Shown: positions 1 through 10,121 of the stretch, one piece after another
Position numbering within the stretch: the stretch's first letter is position 1
Layout: every line of letters begins with the position of its first letter
Source: Phymatolithon calcareum
Taxonomy: Eukaryota > Rhodophyta > Florideophyceae > Hapalidiales
Reading direction: 5' to 3'
Assembly (NCBI GenBank): GCA_977006965.1
Contig: OZ345353.1
Coordinates: forward strand, 1,302,001 to 1,366,000
Length of the DNA stretch: 64,000 bases
Program-made: the position numbers and the translations under genes
Notes under the pieces: generated by a model
What the model was told of the DNA's origin: nothing
Databases searched by the model: none
The model's input: the letters and a program-made list of their open reading frames with translations, nothing else

Positions 1-525
1 GCAAGCTCGATCGGTTCAGGTACGCAGAATTTCGAGCGGAATGGATGCTTTGCGCAAACGGCACTCTAAACCGAGTCGGACAGTGCATGCGGAACGCCTC
101 ACGGGCAGCGATTCCCACGAAAGAACGGTCAACGAAAACCAAAAGATTGAGTTTAACCGATGAAAAATCGCTACATGCAACGGACATTATAATCCAGCAC
201 GTGGGGCGAGAAGCGCCCCCCGCCCCAAAAAACAAGTGCCCGCAGCCAAAACTTGTTTCTTGCGAACCCCTTATAAGCGCGGCATGCACCAGGTAACTCA
301 AACACATTGAGAACGCAGCTCCCAGCGGATTACTGGGAAAGACGCCACAGCGCGTTTCCCGGACAAGTACTGCAGAGCGCAGAAGTGGGAAGGAACGAAT
401 TCAAAGCGAAACAGTGTGCGTGACGCGCAAGAAGCAATTCAACCGGTCGATTGGAACGAGCGCGCCAAGAATGGGTACTGAGGAGAACCGACACTCCCAC
501 ACCACGCGACAAAATCATTCTAAGC

Positions 526-2763
526 ATGGATACGAGTTGTAACGGAATCGCGTCCAGAATGAGGGCGCTCGCGGCTGCCGCGCAAGATCAACCTCAGGAT
601 GCGACTGTAGGGAATCCATCGCCTACAGATGTGCCAGGAGTCGTATACTCGGTAACACATGCCGAGGCGGTGGCCAATGGGTGGCCCTTGGACGGAATAC
701 GGCCTCTAGGAAGGAAAGGAGTGTTCGCAGAGTGCGAAACTTCCCACAGGGGAACACACAAGTACCTGGCTATCCAGTCCCTCGGAGGTCCATTTATCCA
801 AAACTCAATCACAGAGCAGCACCAGTCTGAAGAATCCGGGACCGAAACTGGGGACACGGCCGATTCGGAGGCGCAAAAGCTCATATTTCCGAACTTGGAT
901 GCTGTTCTGGCAAAAACGCTGTCGACGCCATTCCAGTTCGTCTCCACTGTTGTCGAGTCTGAGTGGTTCACGAACACTAGCGCCATCGGTCCAGTTGCCG
1001 ATACTGTACAGGCGATCCTAAACGATACCGGCGTCAAGAAAAAAATGGAAGGCTTGACGGCACAGCAAATTGCGGTGCAAAAGTTCGACGCGTTGCTGAC
1101 CCTGGCGCAGTTCCGTGACGGACGGAAGGGAAATATATCCTGGTTGGGGTCCCCGAGAATTCCAGAGCAGTTCTTTCGGGCGGTGCAACTCAGAGTGGCT
1201 GCCATGTCTAGCCCAGTGTGGCGTTGTCCTCCGGAGGAATTCATTATTGGAATTGTGCGGAAAACTGCAGACATTTTGGCACTGGCGCGCGCCACTACGA
1301 AGACAATCTCTTCAACAGGACAGATGGAGTGGAGCGAGGTGGACAGCCTAATGATGCGAGCGCGTCAACTGAAAGCAAACGTAGAGCTGGATGTCATCGA
1401 CGGCGGCCGTACGTGGAAGGAAGTTTGCAATTCCGCCGGAGGCGGAAACTTGGATGATATCATGACCATGATACTAGATCAGAGACGAGAGCGGGAGATG
1501 CACCGAGCCCTGTGGGCCGGTACTCCAGATACTCCGGGGAGGGACTCTGACAGAGCTCTCGGGCTGCCACGCCCAACGTTTGTCCTGCGGAATGAGCCAA
1601 AGGACGGTGAATCGAAACTCTCGGAAAGAGAGATAGATGAGCTGGAAGGTTATCTGAGAAGAGGTGCCACAGCGGAGATAGGAATCGGGAAAGCACGACT
1701 GCTGACCGAAGCGGCTGGAGATGTGCTTAAAGCACACCAGCCAGGAGGAAACGACCTAACGCGCGTGTCATTCCCTGCGATTGGGAAGGACTTCATTGGC
1801 GCGGTGCGCGATGAAATGTACAAGGAGAACTCCTTGCGTTTAGTCCCAGAGGTCGCGCTGACCAAGCTGTTGACGCTACGCATGCGAACAAGCGATGGAT
1901 TGAGGCTCGAGCTCTTCGGCGGTGTGGCTTTTAAAGACATCTCGGATGAGACACCTGACTTTGTAAAAGTGCAGGCAGCAACAAGGAACATCCTGACACG
2001 GAAGGAAAAGAACCACAGATGGATTAGCGTTGAAACCATGCCCCAGATATGGGATGTCATCGAAGGCGTAGCGCTGGCAGCAAAACGCCTCCATCATACC
2101 ACAGTACTTTCCTGGGTGCAGGTCATAGATCTGGGGTTAATGTTGAAGGGGGGACACTTCACGCACGGAGGAGCTACCAGCGTAAAAGGCCTATTCCGCA
2201 CGTTTATCTGCCGTCTGTCGGAGCACGCGGAGGCCGTGCGGAGGGTCGTGAATGGTGATATTACAGAGCTATCTCCACTCATTGTACTTGGACAAAGGTC
2301 GCGCGTGGTATTCGACGACACGATTGCAGCTGCGAAACACCATTGCATGCAAGCGTATAAGCGGGAAAACATCGACGATGGAGAAACCGTTCTCTGGAAA
2401 GCCCTTAGGAAGCCAGAAGGTATTGACGCTAACGGAAAGCTTGAGAAATACAAACGGAAGACGGAGACTGTCCCCCTAAGCGGGGTACGAAGCAGGCATG
2501 CGGGAGGAAGGGACGACACCTTGGCACGAGACGTTGGGGAAGGGCATCAGGAGAAGAAACCACGGGTGCAGTTACTACCATGTTTCCGGTGTAACAAGCA
2601 TGGGCATCACTTCTCTAAATGTGTTGCGTCAGATTGGTGCGAAATTCAGGCAAGCTGGCCCGCTCGAATCCGCGAGATTGCGAAAGAAGCACGAGAGGCG
2701 GCAGGTGCACCAGTTCGATATCAGAAAGCGATGCTGAGGGCCCCTCGCCACCAGAAGCCGTGA
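526..2763 (+). CDS. Gag-like protein of the tyrosine-recombinase retroelement
   Basis: The frame stays open from upstream of 451; the first ATG is at 526 and gives about 745 residues. Most of the protein is not recognisable. Near its C-terminus is a CCHC zinc knuckle of spacing C-x2-C-x4-H-x4-C (codons from about 2579 to 2622), as in retroelement nucleocapsids. The stop lies about 50 bases before the open frame of the RT gene, so both were probably made from one transcript. The structural role is inferred from the knuckle and from its position before RT. No premature stop is seen. Confidence 0.75.
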   Translation: MDTSCNGIASRMRALAAAAQDQPQDATVGNPSPTDVPGVVYSVTHAEAVANGWPLDGIRPLGRKGVFAECETSHRGTHKYLAIQSLGGPFIQNSITEQHQSEESGTETGDTADSEAQKLIFPNLDAVLAKTLSTPFQFVSTVVESEWFTNTSAIGPVADTVQAILNDTGVKKKMEGLTAQQIAVQKFDALLTLAQFRDGRKGNISWLGSPRIPEQFFRAVQLRVAAMSSPVWRCPPEEFIIGIVRKTADILALARATTKTISSTGQMEWSEVDSLMMRARQLKANVELDVIDGGRTWKEVCNSAGGGNLDDIMTMILDQRREREMHRALWAGTPDTPGRDSDRALGLPRPTFVLRNEPKDGESKLSEREIDELEGYLRRGATAEIGIGKARLLTEAAGDVLKAHQPGGNDLTRVSFPAIGKDFIGAVRDEMYKENSLRLVPEVALTKLLTLRMRTSDGLRLELFGGVAFKDISDETPDFVKVQAATRNILTRKEKNHRWISVETMPQIWDVIEGVALAAKRLHHTTVLSWVQVIDLGLMLKGGHFTHGGATSVKGLFRTFICRLSEHAEAVRRVVNGDITELSPLIVLGQRSRVVFDDTIAAAKHHCMQAYKRENIDDGETVLWKALRKPEGIDANGKLEKYKRKTETVPLSGVRSRHAGGRDDTLARDVGEGHQEKKPRVQLLPCFRCNKHGHHFSKCVASDWCEIQASWPARIREIAKEAREAAGAPVRYQKAMLRAPRHQKP

Positions 2764-2919
2764 CTAACCGAGCGCAAACGGCCCTACAGCCGCAGAGCGC
2801 GGAAGGATGAAGTGGCGCCGCCGCAGAATGCGGTAAAGCTTTACCACGACAAAACTTGTGATCTCCTTGAGAGCGGACATGACCGCCAAAACAGTGAGAC
2901 AAAGAAGCTTAAGAGAGAA

Positions 2920-5595
2920 ATGGATCAGATACCACATTCATCTCCACTGGAAAATTGCTTCAACCAGGAGCTCAAAAAAGCACCGGCGGACACCACAGGA
3001 GAGCACAGGCAGACTCCTGTTCGCTTTGGCATAACCCACACCGGAATTCCAATATCCATAGGCATTCCAACCGTTCAGTTTCAGAAAGGAGAGGATGCAC
3101 CTGCTGTTGCAACACTCGATGGGGAATATCTGGATTCGGAAGCCTCGGAGCTGCCATTGGACAGTGCTGATAGCACAAGCAAGGGATCTATAGCGCAAAA
3201 CGACCTGGACGTTGACACTGGGCAGTGGCGTAAGGTGGTTCTCGTGAATGCTAACCTCGAGGCTAGGACAAGAAGGAACCCATCGAGAAGATATCGTGAA
3301 AAAGGATACTTTGTTGTGCCGCAGGAGAAAGCTGTTGGAGTTGAGGCCCGACAGCGCAAATTCCCCTTGGGGGATCAGGCCCCGGCAACAATTCCACCGG
3401 ACGAACCGATAGCAGTGCCATGTGACCTAAGTGCTGAGGTGAAACGAAATTTGAAAAATTGGGAAGATTGCTTTGCCACGGATGCTATACACCGTCTTCA
3501 GGGAGCGCGGAAGCGTCTAGACAAGGACAATGAGCAACGAATCGCCGGAATCCATATGCACAGGAGGAGAGCTGTGCCAGGGAACTCAAGCGCAGAGGTC
3601 CGCATCGGACTTAATGAATATCATCCCACGGTCATTAATGTCATCCGTGCTGGGTTCACACTCGAGCTACCGAAAAACTCCCCTCCAAAAATTTGCGCAG
3701 TGGTCCCGCTGCAGCGAAGAGACTGGGGATTCGACGCGGAAAGGCTTATGCAAGACGGCATGAGCATCGATTGGCGGGACAAAGAGCTGCTATTCAACTT
3801 GAAGTGGGGATTCTACGACTACTCTCCGGACACACCGCCAATATGCTCATTCTCTCCGCACCAAAAGAAAATATGGGAGGCAGGGAGAGAATTCGAGGAG
3901 GCAATCCAAGAGGAGATCTCGGAGAGCTGGATCGGGGAATCCCAAGACCATCCTCCAGCAGTCCCGTTTCAAGTAACACCGGGCAGTGTCGAGAAAAAGC
4001 GGGATAATTCGTGGCGCCTTGTATGGAACGCAAGCTGGCCAGCTCTCAGTACACATGAGAGCTTGGTTAATACGAGTGACAACGGATGGATCCGGGTTTC
4101 GTCAAATGCGAACACTCGGCTCCCGGAAAACCTTCAGTTTGAATGGGGAGCCATAGAGATCAACAACGAAATACTGGAGATCTTGGCTGATGGCGCTAGG
4201 TGTGCAGGCGAAAAATTGCTCGGCACAACGCTTGACCTCAAGAAATGGTTTCGGCGGCTCGATATGTCAAAGGGTGAAAGGTGGAAGACTACTATGCATG
4301 TAATGGGCGAATTTAGGCAGGACAAAAGGATGCAGATGGGTCGTTGGTCCTCCGCCCATTCAGCGCAGAGAACTACTCTTCTGATTGCCGAGCTGATTGA
4401 GCGCGCCGCCCGCTCGGAAAGGTGGGGTCTCGAGGAAGGCGAGTGGACGGCGGCTGGAAAGCGAGAGAACTGGAGTCGCCTACAGCACTGGCGGTCACAG
4501 CGAAGAGCCTGCTTCCCGGACGACCCAAGACAGGATGGTGTCTTGGTAATCACAACCTTCCAGGACGATATTACCGTCTTTGTTATTGGAGAATACACAG
4601 CGAGAGACGCAGCTATCGGAATCAGGAGACTGCTACATGAGCGTTACAAAATGCGTCTAAGCGAAAAGGAGGAGGCCAATATGCCTTTCTCAGAGCGATT
4701 TTCGTCCACCGGGGCAATCTACGAGACTAGCGACCTTAACAACATCGTCTGCAAGCCTCGGAATGAAAACGTTGAGAACTTCAGAGCAGGAATCGAATCC
4801 ATGCGCATGAAGGCAGGGCGTGTTGTGCCACTACTGTGCCTCCAAACATTTGTCGGTCTGCACCACTTCTTATCGCGTTTCGTTAACGACGGCAACTTTA
4901 GGTGCAACTTCGCGTACCGGTGTCTTCGAAGTCTGCCCGAGACGCGAAGCCCGACCGGAGGTGTGGGCCACGAGCTCATTGCCGATGCGGAAGAGCTGCT
5001 GTGCCTGCTAGAGTCTGGTGATCTTGCGCGTATTACTAGAGACCCAGTATTTCTGCACCCACGACTACAGGGGGCGAACTCAGACGCGAGCGGATCAGCG
5101 GGGACTCTAGGGAAGGGATGGGGTGTTTGTGTTATGGGATATATCGCGTCCGGAGGTTGGAATGTGCGTGTCCGCAAAGCGTTATGTGACGGGGTGATTT
5201 CGATATCCCCGTTGGAACTCCTGACTATCGGTTTTGCTTTGTACGTCGGCGTCGAATCGGGGACCATCGGTGCAAACGAGCAGATCGTAATTCGAAACGA
5301 CAATGAAAGCGCATGTAATGCCGTAAATACGCAACGAGCATTCTCGCTTCCTATGCTAGAGGCTCTGAGCATAGTGCGGAAGGTACAAAAATCGTGCGGA
5401 GTGTCAGTTTGGATGCATCACATACCGGGGAATCGGAACAAAATCGCGGACTACCTCAGCCGCGCGCGTCGTTTCGATGGAGTTCGTGAAGCGAGAGATA
5501 CCTGGATTGTGAGAGACGGTAAGGTGCCACCTGAGGCGAATGAGTGGGCAGAGGCCGTGGCAGCAGCCGGATACCGGGAGAGACGTCGTCGATAG
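2920..5595 (+). CDS. Reverse transcriptase-RNase H of the tyrosine-recombinase retroelement
   Basis: The frame is open from 2812 (GTG); the first ATG is at 2920. The RT part has an A-motif aspartate in LDLKKWF (about 4230) and an FQDD active-site box at 4558-4569, in place of the usual YxDD. The RNase H part follows with the expected acidic residues in order: Asp in SDAS (5083), Glu in PLELL (about 5214), Asp in RNDNES (about 5299), and a final ADYLSR box (about 5447), a C-terminal signature common in DIRS elements. All catalytic positions appear present, so the enzyme could be functional. Its end overlaps other frames that lead into the recombinase region. Confidence 0.88.
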   Translation: MDQIPHSSPLENCFNQELKKAPADTTGEHRQTPVRFGITHTGIPISIGIPTVQFQKGEDAPAVATLDGEYLDSEASELPLDSADSTSKGSIAQNDLDVDTGQWRKVVLVNANLEARTRRNPSRRYREKGYFVVPQEKAVGVEARQRKFPLGDQAPATIPPDEPIAVPCDLSAEVKRNLKNWEDCFATDAIHRLQGARKRLDKDNEQRIAGIHMHRRRAVPGNSSAEVRIGLNEYHPTVINVIRAGFTLELPKNSPPKICAVVPLQRRDWGFDAERLMQDGMSIDWRDKELLFNLKWGFYDYSPDTPPICSFSPHQKKIWEAGREFEEAIQEEISESWIGESQDHPPAVPFQVTPGSVEKKRDNSWRLVWNASWPALSTHESLVNTSDNGWIRVSSNANTRLPENLQFEWGAIEINNEILEILADGARCAGEKLLGTTLDLKKWFRRLDMSKGERWKTTMHVMGEFRQDKRMQMGRWSSAHSAQRTTLLIAELIERAARSERWGLEEGEWTAAGKRENWSRLQHWRSQRRACFPDDPRQDGVLVITTFQDDITVFVIGEYTARDAAIGIRRLLHERYKMRLSEKEEANMPFSERFSSTGAIYETSDLNNIVCKPRNENVENFRAGIESMRMKAGRVVPLLCLQTFVGLHHFLSRFVNDGNFRCNFAYRCLRSLPETRSPTGGVGHELIADAEELLCLLESGDLARITRDPVFLHPRLQGANSDASGSAGTLGKGWGVCVMGYIASGGWNVRVRKALCDGVISISPLELLTIGFALYVGVESGTIGANEQIVIRNDNESACNAVNTQRAFSLPMLEALSIVRKVQKSCGVSVWMHHIPGNRNKIADYLSRARRFDGVREARDTWIVRDGKVPPEANEWAEAVAAAGYRERRRR

Positions 5596-5868
5596 TATTT
5601 GCTTGCTCTCTTGTAGAAGTAAACGAGGCAAAGCTCAATTATGCATGGATGGCACCAACGGGCTACGAAGATGTTACCAGTTACTTAAAAGCACCGCAGT
5701 GCCATTGCGTCCTGGAGTATCGATCGGACCAGTATGGCTATGCTCAAAGCTCGTACAGGGATCATAACCGTCGGACTACGGTCACAGCAGCCGACTCATA
5801 CCGGTCACAGCTAAGAGTTTTGGCCGCACACGCCGCGCTCATCGGTTCCCTCTTCCCGAAGAGTGAAT

Positions 5869-7173
5869 ATGGCACGACGTGGCAGCCATTCCCGCGGGGG
5901 TGGGTACAGCAGAAGGAGATTCGACATACACGCGGGGGGTCCAAGATCAAGGCCGGTTACTTCGGCAGCTCAGCGACGAATGGCATCTCGAGCACAGAAC
6001 AGGGTGGCAATCGTGGAAAGGCTGCAGGCACTGACAGCTGGAGCCAGCTCCAATGGCCGCGCCTTGGGGACGGTGCAGACCGTGAGCTCCCATCTATCTT
6101 ATTAGTACGAATTCTGCTCCGTCAAAGAGCTCGACCCCACAGCGTTCGGTTCCCTTCCACGAGGGAGCATTCGGCCGGCACTGGAGCAGCTCAACAATGA
6201 AATATCTGTGTTTGCCGAGTTTGCAACGTACATCGTCTACTACCCACGTACCTCGCGCCGAAGAAGTGGTATGAACACGGCGAGTTACGCGGAGCAGGTG
6301 ATTTCTTCGGTACGCAGCCACTACGCGGCGAACGTGGGACGAAGACCAGGCCTTCGCGAGGGAGCGTTTGGTAGCAATCAGCTTGATCTCGTAATGAAGG
6401 GTCTACATAAGGTCAGTCCCAGCAAGACGGCTCCCCGACTGCCAGTGCTGCCGCAGCACATGCGCGCCGTACGGAAGCTTCTGGACTTAAAAGAAAATCA
6501 GGTGCACCGAGTACTCTGGGCTCTGTGGATGTGCCAGTGGCAAGGGGTACTCCGGAGCGGAGACCTAATTCGGGGGAAAAGAGAAGAAAGCCGAGAGTGG
6601 GATCCGCGGTTTGACACACATCGGGGAAGGTTGAGCGCAAACTTGGGGCGGGATGTGCATGGCCGTGTGCTCGGAGCGAGGCTGGGAATAAGGCTGAAAC
6701 CCAACAAAACTGATCCATCTGGGGAGCGGGGGACAGTAAAGACTTTTATTCTAGACGAAGAAGTGACGGCTCTGTCCGCCGCACGCGCCGTGATGGACAT
6801 GCTTGACGGAGATCCTACCGACGGAGATCAAACAGAAATCCCTCTCTTTCGGATTCCAGGAACAGGGAAAGAGATAACCTATGAAGAGTCACGACGGGCT
6901 CTTGCAAAATTCTTGACTCTGGCCGGCCACCCGGACCTCTCCCGTGGATTACACTCGCTACGTATTGGGGGAGCCACAGTGTACGCCAATATTCCAGACG
7001 GGGGAGAACTTCTGGCAGGTTTCATGGGTCTATGGATATCAGATGCTCGTAAGCGATATCTGTGGGCAGGAAGTGGCAGGGTGGACACAGCGGGCGTACT
7101 TGTAGGGCGTCAGAAATCTTTGCAATTGGCGATAAGAGCGGGACCAGTTTCGTCCTACGCGCGTTCAGGGTGA
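5869..7173 (+). pseudogene. Tyrosine recombinase of the retroelement, interrupted by one in-frame TAG
   Basis: One frame runs from the ATG at 5869 to the stop at 7173 and is broken only by a TAG at 6103-6105. The break falls in the N-terminal core-binding (SAM-like) region, where protein similarity in style continues on both sides. The catalytic domain is intact by eye: the first Arg in LRSGDLIR (about 6547-6573), the HSLRIGGAT box with His 6952 and Arg 6961, and a Tyr in KRYLW at 7057-7059. The enzyme would insert the circular DNA copy of the element. The single stop could be a recent mutation, a recoding site or a sequencing error. A second start downstream of the stop would lack much of the DNA-clamping domain. 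Confidence 0.8.
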
Positions 7174-7202
7174 TGACGATATCGGATAGAATGCGGAAGA
7201 GG

Positions 7203-7371
7203 GGTTGAGCAAGCTGAGCGCATTTCTATTGACCAAACGACTCCCAAGAGTTTACTTGGTTTGCTCGTAGGTCTAAGCTAGGAATTCACTGCTCAGAAGT
7301 GACCAGCACAACCTTGAGTGTCTCCACAATACCACGGTTAACCGTGGGTCAGGGTGGGACCGTCCGCTAAA
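7203..7371 (+). repeat. 169-bp direct repeat, first copy (B1 of split direct repeats)
   Basis: It begins GGTTGAGCAAGC and ends CCGTCCGCTAAA, 29 bases after the recombinase stop. By eye it is identical to 7794-7962. It contains the short palindrome CCACGGTTAACCGTGG. Identity of the two copies suggests recent insertion or template-driven homogenisation. Confidence 0.9.
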
Positions 7372-7793
7372 GGTAGTTTTAATCCTGGTTTGGCTCGGTT
7401 GGCACATTAAAACAGGTTTTGGCCAGACGGGGATCTCATGACCTCACAGCTGTAATCAAGAGGAGCGTTCAGGCAACGCGCGCAGCTCCGAACAGTACGA
7501 AAGTTATAATGAACGGCAGATTCCATGAGAGTTTATTTTTTCCAAAGATTGGGAAAAGTCCAGCTTAATTCGGGGAAAAAATTAGGCTTTGGTGAAACGG
7601 AAGGTTTCACCCCAGTTATCATAGGTAGCAATGGTGCACGCAGGCAACAGAGAGGAGTCGATGAAAGCACGGAGCGACAGAGCCGAGGGCCTTACAACGA
7701 CTCCATTTTCCTTGTCCCACCCACCGCACCCTAGGGTTGACAGAGAGGGCTCCTGTATCTCAGTGAGCTAGCCTGGTTGTCAGGCTGCACTCC
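7372..7793 (+). repeat. 422-bp inner unit of the split direct repeat (candidate A2)
   Basis: This unit lies between the two 169-bp repeats. In PAT/Ngaro-like elements the corresponding unit is a copy of the element's left end (A1). No matching sequence is seen in bases 1-450, so A1 is predicted outside the window. No convincing gene lies here; a 69-codon frame at 7525-7734 is probably chance. Confidence 0.6.
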
Positions 7794-7962
7794 GGTTGAG
7801 CAAGCTGAGCGCATTTCTATTGACCAAACGACTCCCAAGAGTTTACTTGGTTTGCTCGTAGGTCTAAGCTAGGAATTCACTGCTCAGAAGTGACCAGCAC
7901 AACCTTGAGTGTCTCCACAATACCACGGTTAACCGTGGGTCAGGGTGGGACCGTCCGCTAAA
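7794..7962 (+). repeat. 169-bp direct repeat, second copy (B2), right end of the retroelement
   Basis: This copy is identical by eye to 7203-7371, ending at CGCTAAA. The flanking sequences differ from base 7372 and base 7963 on, which fixes the repeat boundary and the probable right end of the element. Confidence 0.9.
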
Positions 7963-8164
7963 ATTAATCCAGGGAACGGTTTGGTCTACAGCCCCCCAAT
8001 TTTGGGTTATGAGCCCAGACCAAAAGGTTAAGCAAAACTTTTCTTCGAATAAGGATGAAGATATGTTTGCCTAAGTTAAAGTAGAAGCTCTAACGCTGAA
8101 CGGAAAAAAGCATGAAAGGTTGCATCACGCGTTCATAGAGAAAGCAATTGACACGTAGAATTGA

Positions 8165-8660
8165 TGTGAGGGGATATATAAGGATTTTTAAAAAGCTCCC
8201 AACGCCTCGCATAGGATTAGCAGGGCTATCTTTTCGAATAGTTTCTAATGTAAGGTAGTCTGGTCACTCGTGACCTTTTTGATTCGTATTTCGCTACTAT
8301 CGAGTGCCAGTGAGAGTCTTTTGCACTCATCGTCCACATCAGTGCCCATTTGCAATGATTATAAAATGCTTTGGGGCACAATCAACTCAATTACCGCTAT
8401 GATGCCAAAAAACAGTTTTTGGGAATCACAGCCGTGTCGTCCTATCCCTTAAACGGAGAATCCCTGGTAGTTTGGTCGATTCAATAGGAATCTTCACTGA
8501 TCTTCCATTTTCTTCCTGTGCACATACGTCGGTTATGTGAGGTGAGCTGAGGCTTTCTCTGTGCACCTTAAAAATCGTTAAATTTAGGCGTATCCTATAT
8601 CCATTCATCCAATTCGTATCCGTGAAAGTGAGGAGGATATTCTGATTTCGAGGATCCATT
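8165..8660 (-). pseudogene. Degenerate copy of an unrecognised dispersed protein family (family 1, copy a)
   Basis: Read on the minus strand, this stretch matches in conceptual translation the copies at 32765-33200 (minus) and 63510-63970 (plus). Shared words include KIPI and RDRT before the middle, then AVIELIV, a following IL, ECKRL and EIRIK. An in-frame stop falls just after the IL word, so the copy is broken. Downstream, at about 8165-8205 on the plus strand, is a GAGGCGTTGGGAGCTTTTTA-like 3' end that all copies share. I do not recognise the family. The pattern suggests a multicopy gene whose fragments have been dispersed, perhaps by retroposition. Confidence 0.5.
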
Positions 8661-8897
8661 TAATGAAGATTTACAATGCAGTAGTATTATTTTTCAACAG
8701 AGCCTACTGTAAGGAGACTCAAATTGAAAACTTTCAATTTCTTGTTACCCAAACTCCCGGGTGCCCTAATTCCATCATATACGTTCTAAAACGAAAATAT
8801 TTGAGATATCTCATATTTTACAGAAGTACTATCGACTGTAAACGCCCCAAATGGCGTTTATTTAGGGTTTGTAGCACACTGCTTTTTACAAAACCCA

Positions 8898-9935
8898 ATG
8901 TTGCGCTGGCAGGCGTTCACAGTGCTTTTGACTTACCGTGTCCTGCTGCCCGCAATGCCGCCATACGGACTCCGGTCGCGCTCCAGGCGTCCTGTGAAGC
9001 CGGCTACAAAGGAAAGCGACATCTCATCACCGGCAACGATTCACAAAACGTCGAAGACGAAAAGGAAGAATACCTCGAAACGGAAAAAACCGGCACAGAC
9101 AAAGGAATCTGAGGTAGAACAAGCGACCCCGCCGAACGATACGAAGGTCGCATCGCCGCCGCGAGAAGAAGCTGAAGCAGAATCATCGAACCTAAACTTA
9201 AGGGTTGACGAGGATTTTGTTTCGGCTCCTAAGGAAATTCATCCTCCAGGAGATGTGGAAGAAAATCTTTTGGCTAGTAAACTTCATGACGAAGAAACTA
9301 CTCCTAAACACGATGACGATGAAATAGTTCCAGTTCCTAATGCCCACAATGAAGCTTTCGATGATGAGCAACTCTCCCCGCCTTCTGCCGGCTCTGACAA
9401 AGACGATGACGACTTCATGCCCGATTTCGCCGCCGATGCAGACGACGAGCCGGAGCCCAAAATAGAGAGCGAACCCTCAAGAAACCAAAGCGCTGACCTT
9501 GACTACGAGGAAGACCTTGTTGATGATTTGACATATTCCGATTCTGCGGATGAGGGCCCTCGGAAGCGTCGCCGTGCCGGTAGTTCCGCTAGTGGTTCCT
9601 CAACAAAATATCGCGCCCCACTTCGTCCCAAGGCTAAGAAGAGGGCCCGAAAGGCTGTGCTGAAGAAAAAGAAAGGAGCGTCGTCTTCGGACGCAGCGCA
9701 AGCAGAGGCCAGCGCCGCAGCTGTGGCGAGGCTATTTGACGCGTTTGATGAGCACGGAAACGGCCGCTTTTCAATGCGCGATTTACAACGCGTCGCAGAC
9801 GACCATGGTCAATTTCACACCGCCGACGAGCTCCGTGACATGATCCGCTTCTGGGACTCGTCCGGCACTGGCACTATTGACCTCCCCAATTTCCGTTCCC
9901 TAGCATCTGACTCTGGCTTCGTTGCCGGCGTCTAA
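8898..9935 (+). CDS. Acidic, basic-patch EF-hand protein with centrin-like C-terminus
   Basis: 345 residues from the ATG at 8898. A second in-frame ATG at 8955 has the better purine at -3 and starts a basic MPPYGLRSRSRR segment, so it may be the real start. Residues 30-70 are Lys/Arg-rich, 85-220 are strongly acidic and Ser/Pro-rich, and 222-258 contain basic clusters (RKRRR, KKRARK, KKKK) that look like nuclear signals. The C-terminus (about 275-337) has two EF-hand units resembling the C-lobe of centrin. The loops start at Asp284 and Asp320; position 12 is Asp or Asn, not Glu, so calcium binding may be weak. Nuclear or chromatin-related work is an inference from composition. It is convergent with the WD40-like gene, whose stop lies 187 bases away. 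Confidence 0.8.
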   Translation: MLRWQAFTVLLTYRVLLPAMPPYGLRSRSRRPVKPATKESDISSPATIHKTSKTKRKNTSKRKKPAQTKESEVEQATPPNDTKVASPPREEAEAESSNLNLRVDEDFVSAPKEIHPPGDVEENLLASKLHDEETTPKHDDDEIVPVPNAHNEAFDDEQLSPPSAGSDKDDDDFMPDFAADADDEPEPKIESEPSRNQSADLDYEEDLVDDLTYSDSADEGPRKRRRAGSSASGSSTKYRAPLRPKAKKRARKAVLKKKKGASSSDAAQAEASAAAVARLFDAFDEHGNGRFSMRDLQRVADDHGQFHTADELRDMIRFWDSSGTGTIDLPNFRSLASDSGFVAGV

Positions 9936-10121
9936 GAACTGCGAGGCACGTGGGATATTTAGAGTCATCTATTACCCTGGCACAGTATCTGACAGAATTT
10001 CGCGGACCGGACGTAGAATTCCGCTTCGATGCCGACCTCGAAGTGACGTAAATGCGAACAGTGGGACAGCGTGGGAGAATTTCCGCGACGTAGCAAATGA
10101 GCAAAGTTTCAATAAGTACGT

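Larger units (their letters stand above)
1..7962 (+). mobile_element. DIRS-order tyrosine-recombinase retroelement (PAT/Ngaro-like), left end outside window
   Basis: Three consecutive plus-strand frames encode a gag-like protein with a CCHC knuckle, a reverse transcriptase with RNase H, and a tyrosine recombinase. This set defines DIRS-order elements, which integrate with a recombinase instead of a DDE integrase. Downstream, two identical 169-bp direct repeats (7203-7371 and 7794-7962) flank a 422-bp unit (7372-7793). This matches the B1-A2-B2 arrangement of split direct repeats known in PAT, Ngaro and Kangaroo elements. The expected A1 copy of the 422-bp unit is not visible in bases 1-450, so it should lie left of the window. 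I found no methyltransferase domain. Element type is fairly sure; the subgroup is inferred from the repeat arrangement. Confidence 0.85.

Noticed and set aside
45-296. 83-codon frame at the left edge
   Set aside because: Short, no motif; it lies in the leader of the retroelement.
594-1295. 233-codon minus-strand frame
   Set aside because: It is the shadow of the gag-like gene and has no motif of its own.
5544-6200. 218-codon frame between RT and recombinase
   Set aside because: It overlaps the recombinase N-terminus in a different frame and lacks any recognisable domain; a small accessory protein cannot be fully excluded.
8663-9112. 149-codon frame overlapping the EF-hand gene start
   Set aside because: It overlaps the better-supported gene in another frame and has no domain.
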